A stretch of 5,148 nt of DNA from Candidatus Fraserbacteria bacterium RBG_16_55_9. GTDB taxonomy: Bacteria; Bipolaricaulota; Bipolaricaulia; RBG-16-55-9. The translations under genes and the position numbers were made by a program. Shown in pieces: positions 1-3,880 of the stretch; the stretch's first letter is position 1; every line of letters starts with the position of its first letter. The stretch is taken from positions 1-5,148 of the forward strand of contig MFGX01000064.1 in the NCBI GenBank assembly GCA_001778455.1. Reading direction: 5' to 3'. The notes under the pieces are model-generated. The model saw nothing but the letters and a program-made list of their open reading frames with translations, made no database searches and was not told the origin of the DNA.

Positions 1-21
1 GCTTAGCTCATTGCGGTATGA

Positions 22-756
22 CTATTTCAAAGTCGAGATGAACCACGCCACGATCGCAGCCCACAGGAGCGCACCGACCCAGATGCTGAAAATGCTCACC
101 CGTGAAGGCATGTCGGCCACGGGCAACGCGATCAACCTTGTCTCCATGGAGCCCAGAGTGTACACCGTACAATTCGTCATGCGATTGAGCGGAAAATCAG
201 AGATGCTCAAGACAACGGTGTCCGTTCCCGTCTGGCGAAACTCCAAGTCATAGCGCCCTGGAACCATGCTCAGGTAGCCCGTAGCCTGCCCGAAGGCCAA
301 GTTCTGGTATAGAACCGGTCCTCCACCTGCTATAGCGACATCTACCGCTGGCATATCCGGGGAGGCATGCAGAAAGCGCACTTTTGCTGCCAGTAGGCTC
401 GGGGAAAGGTCATCCACGAAGAGGCTTGGCGTAAGATCCCCGCGATCCCATGGGCCCAAAGTCGCCATAGTATAGGCTTTTTGACCTTCCAGCGTGATCA
501 GGATGTCAATGATGGGTTCAGAGTTCCCTGCTGGGCTAAGCTGAACGCGGTGTTCCCCTGCGCGGAGCAGAAGATAGCCGGTGATGATATCAAAATCCAC
601 ATCCGCCCACGAAAGATCTCCATCGACCCAGACATCCACCACCGGGGCATCTGGGGAGAGATGCGCAATACGCATTTGGGAAAACTCCGCAGCCAAGGCG
701 ACCTGACCCAACGCAACGACAAAGAGCAACGTAAGGGAAACTACTAACCTCTTCAC
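22..756 (-). CDS. Secreted, C-terminally anchored protein with two DUF4397-like units
   Basis: A 244-residue exported protein of unknown function. A signal peptide covers about residues 1-23 (KR, then a long Leu/Val/Ala core, ending near ALAA). Two related units follow. Unit 1 (about 28-101) opens with RIAHLSPDAPVVDVWVDG and unit 2 (about 125-202) with RFLHASPDMPAVDV. Each then has a TGYL strand, a Gly turn and a closing T-x-x-TLG or VYTLG. The H-x-SPD-x-P-x-VDV signature is typical of DUF4397 proteins, which are extracellular or cell-surface and have no known biochemical role. A hydrophobic segment at about 220-242 followed by STLK looks like a C-terminal membrane anchor, leaving the units outside the cytoplasm. 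I chose the GTG at 756 because GGAGGAGG lies 6 nt before it; the in-frame TTG at 762 directly abuts that ribosome binding site. The stop is TAG. It has its own promoter at 817-845. Family assignment is fairly sure; function is unknown. Confidence 0.85.
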   Translation of the reverse strand: MKRLVVSLTLLFVVALGQVALAAEFSQMRIAHLSPDAPVVDVWVDGDLSWADVDFDIITGYLLLRAGEHRVQLSPAGNSEPIIDILITLEGQKAYTMATLGPWDRGDLTPSLFVDDLSPSLLAAKVRFLHASPDMPAVDVAIAGGGPVLYQNLAFGQATGYLSMVPGRYDLEFRQTGTDTVVLSISDFPLNRMTNCTVYTLGSMETRLIALPVADMPSRVSIFSIWVGALLWAAIVAWFISTLK

Positions 757-762
757 AGCCAA

Positions 763-770
763 CCTCCTCC
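763..770 (-). promoter_or_regulatory. Ribosome binding site of the DUF4397-like gene
   Basis: On the minus strand this reads GGAGGAGG, preceded by another AAGGA stretch. It lies 6 nt before the GTG at 756 and immediately against the in-frame TTG at 762. The spacing favours the GTG as the start codon. Confidence 0.7.
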
Positions 771-816
771 TTCCTGCCGATCGAGAAGAGTCTATTTGTT
801 TTGAACTGAACAGCTT

Positions 817-845
817 ATCCTACTGCAAGGGCAGACGAGGGTCAA
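817..845 (-). promoter_or_regulatory. Sigma-70-like promoter of the DUF4397-like gene
   Basis: On the minus strand the -35 box is TTGACC (840-845), the spacer is 17 bp and the -10 box is TAGGAT (817-822). Transcription would begin near 810, giving a leader of about 54 nt. The promoter lies between the tRNA-Arg 3' end and the gene. It closely resembles the promoter at 1516-1544, sharing ACTTGAC at -35 and the same TAGGAT at -10. Confidence 0.6.
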
Positions 846-872
846 GTATCCCGCATTACTATGAGGTGTTTC

Positions 873-949
873 TGGTACGCCCGGCAGGACTTGAACCTGC
901 GACCTCTGGCTCCGGAGGCCAGCGCTCTAATCCACTGAGCTACGGGCGC
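873..949 (-). tRNA. tRNA-Arg (anticodon CCG)
   Basis: A complete 77-nt cloverleaf on the minus strand, decoding the arginine codon CGG. The acceptor stem GCGCCCG pairs with CGGGCGT, with a G-U at the first pair. The D arm is GCTC/GAGC. The anticodon stem CTGGC/GCCAG encloses the 7-nt loop CTCCGGA, with anticodon CCG at 913-915. The variable loop is AGGTC, and the T arm GCAGG/CCTGC carries TTCAAGT. Discriminator A and CCA are encoded in the DNA (873-876). There is no intron or unpaired stem position. A promoter directly upstream suggests independent transcription. Confidence 0.97.
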
Positions 950-959
950 GAGACGATCC

Positions 960-988
960 AGTGTAGCCCCATAGCCCACGGGATTCAA
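960..988 (-). promoter_or_regulatory. Promoter of tRNA-Arg
   Basis: On the minus strand the -35 box is TTGAAT (983-988), the spacer is 17 bp and the -10 box is TACACT (960-965). The expected transcription start near 953 is only about 4 nt before the mature tRNA 5' end at 949, as expected for a stand-alone tRNA gene. The promoter sits in the short gap after the stop codon of the upstream LTD-like gene. Confidence 0.5.
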
Positions 989-1006
989 CTCTCTCACTTA
1001 CCCGTT

Positions 1007-1480
1007 TTACGGATCTCGCCCGTTCCCGTACTCGTAGTGCGATACGACCTCGCCCTCCGGGCTAAAGAGCAGGGCAACGCCCCCTCGCTCAGTCCAGATT
1101 TCTTGGCCGCTCGGCTCTCCATAGGCTGTCAGCCAATGCAAATCTCTTGAACCGGAGAAAGGCTGCAAGTTCCCATGCGCGGAGTGAAGCCTCAACAGGT
1201 CATGAGACTTGATCACACAGCAATAGGGATTCCAACTGGAGTTCTGGAAGAAGAACTTGAATCCTCGACGGGTTTCCAGCCAATAGCCCGTCAGGTCGAT
1301 GTCTGTGTTGCTGCCATTTAGGAGGACGACCACTTCATCGTGGTTGTAGCAATCGATCCAAGCAATCATGAGGGAATCCACAAGACGAGTCGATGGAGCA
1401 CAGGAATCGATGGGCTGAGCTGAAGCCAACACGAAAGGCGCAAGGATGAGAGAAGTTACCAACAGCTTGAAAGCACGCAC
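1007..1480 (-). CDS. Small secreted protein resembling a single lamin-tail (LTD) domain
   Basis: A 157-residue exported protein. A signal peptide spans about residues 1-22 (RAFK, a Leu/Ile/Val core, ending ASAQ). The rest (about 38-152) has the plan of a bacterial lamin-tail domain: strand VVVLLNGSN, then DIDLTGYWLE, an aromatic strand FKFFF, a middle part with the LLRLHS strand, then IWTERGGVALLFSPEGEVV and a closing HYEYG. LTD is an immunoglobulin-like fold often attached to extracellular nucleases or surface proteins; here it stands alone with no catalytic domain. Four cysteines (27, 44, 87, 88) could form disulfides after export. The start is GTG, chosen because AAGGAGG lies 7 nt upstream and a promoter precedes it. 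Similarity is judged by motif pattern only, so the fold is likely but unproven, and the function is unknown. Confidence 0.75.
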   Translation of the reverse strand: MRAFKLLVTSLILAPFVLASAQPIDSCAPSTRLVDSLMIAWIDCYNHDEVVVLLNGSNTDIDLTGYWLETRRGFKFFFQNSSWNPYCCVIKSHDLLRLHSAHGNLQPFSGSRDLHWLTAYGEPSGQEIWTERGGVALLFSPEGEVVSHYEYGNGRDP

Positions 1481-1487
1481 AGCACAA

Positions 1488-1494
1488 CCTCCTT
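1488..1494 (-). promoter_or_regulatory. Ribosome binding site supporting a GTG start
   Basis: AAGGAGG on the minus strand, 7 nt before the GTG at 1480. It is a near-perfect anti-16S match at ideal spacing and fixes the non-ATG start of the LTD-like gene. Confidence 0.75.
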
Positions 1495-1515
1495 TTGCAA
1501 CGATATTTAACTTTC

Positions 1516-1544
1516 ATCCTAGGGCGGTGCGCGCAGGCAGTCAA
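1516..1544 (-). promoter_or_regulatory. Sigma-70-like promoter of the LTD-like gene
   Basis: On the minus strand the -35 box is TTGACT (1539-1544), the spacer is 17 bp and the -10 box is TAGGAT (1516-1521). Transcription would start near 1509, giving a leader of about 28 nt that includes the ribosome binding site. It lies downstream of the aminotransferase stop codon, so this gene need not depend on read-through from it. Confidence 0.6.
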
Positions 1545-1569
1545 GTAAATTAATTACATTCAGGAGCCG

Positions 1570-2733
1570 TCAGCCAAAGAGTCTCTTAAGCCGTCGGAGG
1601 CCCTCTTCGATGCGATCCATTGATGTGGCATACGAGATTCTCAAGAACCCGTCACGACCGAACTCCACCCCGGAAATCGTCACAACCCCCGCTTTTTCGA
1701 GTAGGTGGCGTGCGAGATCCGTCGAGTTTTGAATTGGGCCTTCAAAAAGCCCGGCCACGTTGGGGAAGGCAAAGAAAGATCCCTTGGGAAGCTTGCACCG
1801 GATGCCGGAGATCTCGTTCAGACCCTCCACCATCACATCTCGCCTGTGGCGGTACTCCGCGATCATCTCGCTCACGCAACCTTGATCCGCTGTGAGCGCC
1901 TCCAGAGCTGCTCGCTGTGCAATGGAAGTGGGGTTCGAGGTGCACTGGCTTTGGATCTTCTCCATGGCGTGCAGGATTTGAGCAGGCCCAACCGCCCAGC
2001 CAATCCGCCAGCCGGTCATGGCATACGTCTTCGAACACGAGCCGGCAAGGATCACGTTCTCTTTACCAAAGGATGCGGCTGAAAGAGGTGAGCCATCGTA
2101 GATGAATTGCTCGTAGCATTCGTCATAGATGACGTAAAAATGGCGTGCGCGGGCCAGCTCCACCATGCGCTTGAGCTCACCGGGAACCAGGGTTGCTCCG
2201 GAAGGATTGTTCGGGAAATTGAGGATGAGAGCCTTCGTGCGTGGTGTGAGGGCTCTTTCAACTTCTTTCGTCGTCAGGCTAAACTCAGAATCCTCCCGAG
2301 TGTCCAGATACACAACGGTTGCTCCCGCCAGCTTGATCTGCTCGGGGTAGCTCACCCAGTAGGGTGTCGGGACGATTACCTCATCACCAGGCTCAAAGAG
2401 AGCAAGGGCTGCATTGTAGAGCGCTTGCTTCGCCCCGCAGGTGATCATGATCTCGCACTGGGGGTCAAAAGAGGCTCCATAATCGCGCTGATACTTCTCC
2501 GCGACGGCTTGGCGTAGTTCACGGGTTCCGCCGGCATCGGTGTACTTTGTGAAATTCTCTTTTATCGCGCGGTAAGCTGCCTGCTTGATGTGCTCCGGCG
2601 TATGAAAATCTGGTTCTCCGATGCCGAAATCGACCAAATCCACCCCTTGAGATCTCAGCTCGTCGGCTTTGCGTTTGACTGCTAGCGTGGCCGAGACCGC
2701 CAAGTGCGAGACCCGTTCTGACAATGCGAGCAT
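1570..2733 (-). CDS. Aspartate aminotransferase, PLP-dependent class I (Thermus-like subgroup)
   Basis: A 387-residue cytoplasmic enzyme expected to catalyse aspartate + 2-oxoglutarate to oxaloacetate + glutamate with pyridoxal phosphate (PLP). Fold-type I landmarks are present: GEPDF (39-43), KYTDAGGTRELR (about 63-74), GAKQAL (100-105), YWVSYPE (125-131), NFPNNPSG (172-179) with the cofactor-contacting Asn at 176, YDECYE (203-208) with the PLP-ring Asp at 204 and Tyr at 207, SCSKTYAMTGWRIGW (232-246) with the Schiff-base Lys at 235, and LRISYA with the substrate-carboxylate Arg at 365. The lysine in GAKQAL matches one implicated in acidic-substrate binding in the Thermus enzyme. I chose the ATG at 2733 because GGGAGGA precedes it and MLALSERV aligns with the known Thermus N-terminus; the GTG at 2766 lacks a ribosome binding site. 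Length is normal and no motif is broken. Related enzymes of this subgroup also transaminate prephenate, which cannot be excluded. It is transcribed from its own promoter, divergent from the repeat gene. Confidence 0.93.
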   Translation of the reverse strand: MLALSERVSHLAVSATLAVKRKADELRSQGVDLVDFGIGEPDFHTPEHIKQAAYRAIKENFTKYTDAGGTRELRQAVAEKYQRDYGASFDPQCEIMITCGAKQALYNAALALFEPGDEVIVPTPYWVSYPEQIKLAGATVVYLDTREDSEFSLTTKEVERALTPRTKALILNFPNNPSGATLVPGELKRMVELARARHFYVIYDECYEQFIYDGSPLSAASFGKENVILAGSCSKTYAMTGWRIGWAVGPAQILHAMEKIQSQCTSNPTSIAQRAALEALTADQGCVSEMIAEYRHRRDVMVEGLNEISGIRCKLPKGSFFAFPNVAGLFEGPIQNSTDLARHLLEKAGVVTISGVEFGRDGFLRISYATSMDRIEEGLRRLKRLFG

Positions 2734-2736
2734 ACT

Positions 2737-2743
2737 TCCTCCC
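2737..2743 (-). promoter_or_regulatory. Ribosome binding site deciding the aminotransferase start
   Basis: GGGAGGA on the minus strand. The GGAGG core ends 4 nt before the ATG at 2733. No comparable site precedes the in-frame GTG at 2766, so the shorter 387-residue protein is preferred. Confidence 0.65.
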
Positions 2744-2768
2744 TCAACCCGTTCTGGGAAATGCACCC

Positions 2769-2798
2769 ATTCTAGCTATCTTCGAACAAGCCCGCCAA
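2769..2798 (-). promoter_or_regulatory. Candidate promoter of the aminotransferase gene
   Basis: On the minus strand the -35 box is TTGGCG (2793-2798), the spacer is 18 bp and the -10 box is TAGAAT (2769-2774). The predicted start near 2762 gives a leader of about 28 nt and lies downstream of the alternative GTG at 2766, which again favours the ATG at 2733. The -35 match is moderate, so this is tentative. Confidence 0.4.
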
Positions 2799-2860
2799 TG
2801 ATGCACTCTTGAAACGCTTAAAGGTAACGCATACCACGCACAGATACCTGCTGTTTCCGC

Positions 2861-2866
2861 TATATT
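2861..2866 (+). promoter_or_regulatory. Possible -10 element for the repeat-protein gene
   Basis: TATATT sits about 41 bases before the start codon, which would give a leader of about 34 nt, similar to the other genes here. No convincing -35 box lies 16-18 bp upstream. A TTGAAA at 2809-2814 is too far upstream to pair with it. An activator-dependent promoter is one possible reading; this is a weak call. Confidence 0.25.
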
Positions 2867-2892
2867 CCGAGCAGGGTGATCATCACATAAAA

Positions 2893-2900
2893 GGGGGAGG
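2893..2900 (+). promoter_or_regulatory. Ribosome binding site of the repeat-protein gene
   Basis: GGGGGAGG ends 6 nt before the ATG at 2907. It is a strong, well-spaced site that supports the start and shows this plus-strand frame is meant to be translated. Confidence 0.7.
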
Positions 2901-2906
2901 TCAGCA

Positions 2907-3857
2907 ATGCGTACAGGGCTGAGTGTGTTTGCTATTTGCTTTGTGCTCGTAGCTGCAGTAGGACTGGCAGGCTCTGCTCAGACGTTCAATCTCGATATCT
3001 CTGCCAGCCTGGCTTTTGATTCTTCCGGTTTCTCTACTGCCGATTCGTCATTCACAGCGACCATCGACACGAAAGTAGAGAACGTGGATCTTTCCGCCAC
3101 GCTCGCCTTCACGATAGCTGGATTCGCCAATGCGGTTCTCAAGGCAAGTACGACCATGCAAGACGTCAACGTCTCCATGGAGAACTCTTTCGGACCTCAG
3201 GGCTGGGAATCCGGGAAAGTCAAACTGGCTCGTAAGCTTGATCCTTTCGATCTTTCTGCGGTGCTAGCCTTCAAACTCGAAGGCTTTTCCAGCGCGACAC
3301 TAAACGCCAGCGTTCAAACAGCCGAGGGAGTCTCCCTTAGCAGCAGCACGACGCTCACTGCCGAAGGGTTTTCAAAGAAAGTCCTCAGCATGGGGCTTAC
3401 GGTCAGCGATCTCTCGCTCTCTCGCACGACCACCCTTACAGCAAAAGGTCTAGAGCAGGAGCAGTGGTCCATGACAGCCAAGGTCGGGGAGTATGAAATC
3501 TCCCGCACAACAACCTTCACCGCGGAAGGTTTTTCTGAGGAGATGATCTCGCTGGCAACAACCGTCCAAGAGGTGGATATCTCGAGTTCCGCGACCTTCG
3601 GAACCAGCGGTTTCGCCGGCGCGGATCTGGAACTCAGCGGCTCACGGGAAGGCGTGGATTTCACAAGCTCCACGCACTTCGAACCAACGGGCTTCGGCGA
3701 GGAAGCCCTGACACTGAGCGGCACGTTGGACCGCTTTGACCTCGTAGGCTCATGGACGATGGACGCCGAAGGCTTTAAGAAGGGCAGCCTGGATATCAGT
3801 ACCAGTCTAAAAGCACTTAGCTTGGGAGGGGCTCCCCAAGAGAGAGACGAGCCGTAA
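2907..3857 (+). CDS. Secreted protein made of ten 27-residue beta-hairpin-like repeats, function unknown
   Basis: A 316-residue protein of no family I recognise. A signal peptide covers residues 1-25 (MRTG, a long hydrophobic core, ending AGSAQ). Residues 29-303 are ten tandem repeats of mostly 27 residues (first 31, fourth 28), starting at 29, 60, 87, 114, 142, 169, 196, 223, 250 and 277. A fragment, LSLGG, begins an eleventh before the charged tail APQERDEP. Each unit has a strand of about 9 residues with outward/inward alternation (as in VDLSATLAF), a turn of the form x-x-(E/x)-GF, a short polar piece, then a second alternating strand with hydrophobic residues at unit positions 19, 21, 23 and 25. 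The body is rich in Ser/Thr and has no cysteine. This suggests about 20 beta strands, as in a beta-barrel, beta-solenoid or extended surface fibre. The tail does not end in an aromatic residue, so a classical outer-membrane barrel signal is absent. It has a strong ribosome binding site and converges on mutL. Confidence 0.85.
   Translation: MRTGLSVFAICFVLVAAVGLAGSAQTFNLDISASLAFDSSGFSTADSSFTATIDTKVENVDLSATLAFTIAGFANAVLKASTTMQDVNVSMENSFGPQGWESGKVKLARKLDPFDLSAVLAFKLEGFSSATLNASVQTAEGVSLSSSTTLTAEGFSKKVLSMGLTVSDLSLSRTTTLTAKGLEQEQWSMTAKVGEYEISRTTTFTAEGFSEEMISLATTVQEVDISSSATFGTSGFAGADLELSGSREGVDFTSSTHFEPTGFGEEALTLSGTLDRFDLVGSWTMDAEGFKKGSLDISTSLKALSLGGAPQERDEP
2991..3815 (+). repeat. Ten degenerate 81-bp tandem coding repeats
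   Basis: The repeat-protein gene consists of units of 81 bases (27 codons), except the first (93) and fourth (84). Similarity is mainly at the protein level: (V/F/L)-(D/S)-(L/I)-S at the start, T-x-x-x-GF in the middle. Units 5, 6 and 7 (residues 142-222) are closest to each other, each with a Ser/Thr-rich strand ending TTL or TTF followed by TA(E/K)G. The DNA is too diverged for recent slippage, so the array appears old and kept by selection. Confidence 0.8.
3821..3840. other. Hairpin in the 3' end of the repeat-protein gene
   Basis: An inverted repeat, CTTGGGAG with CTCCCCAAG, forms an 8-bp stem with one bulged C and a GGG loop. It lies inside the last codons of the plus-strand gene and about 40 bases past the mutL stop on the other strand. 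In the mutL direction a short CTTTTAG follows about 6 bases later; in the plus direction there is no T run. It may be a weak mutL terminator. Confidence 0.35.
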
Positions 3858-3880
3858 CGCTGCAGAGCGAGACAGAGTTT

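Noticed and set aside
11..253. Plus-strand 80-residue open frame at the left edge
   Set aside because: It is antisense to the C-terminal half of the DUF4397-like gene and has no support as a gene.
873..949. tRNA-Arg as an integration site for a mobile element
   Set aside because: No integrase gene and no second copy of the tRNA 3' end is visible; the neighbours look like ordinary chromosomal genes.
866..1150. Plus-strand 94-residue open frame containing PAGLEPATSGSGGQ
   Set aside because: This peptide is the translation of the antisense strand of the tRNA-Arg gene, a recurrent false protein in databases. The frame also runs antisense into the LTD-like gene and has no ribosome binding site.
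1545..1557. AT-rich palindrome (GTAAATTAATTAC) just past the aminotransferase stop, as a terminator
   Set aside because: The stem is only about 4 bp and AT-rich with no T run, and it lies directly upstream of the LTD-gene promoter. It may be an AT-rich upstream element or chance.
1705..2517. Plus-strand open frames opposite the aminotransferase
   Set aside because: They are antisense shadows of a gene whose catalytic motifs are intact, with no initiation signals of their own.
2809..2837. TTGAAA-17-TACCAC as a plus-strand promoter for the repeat gene
   Set aside because: The -10 box matches only about three of six consensus bases, so I could not support it.
3314..3724. Minus-strand 136-residue open frame within the repeat gene, itself repetitive
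   Set aside because: Its repetitiveness simply mirrors the 81-bp period of the sense gene. It has no signal peptide or ribosome binding site, whereas the plus frame has both.
2991..3815. The 81-bp tandem array as a CRISPR or satellite repeat
   Set aside because: The units are degenerate in DNA, all in one reading frame and have no repeat/spacer structure. The pattern is a protein repeat.
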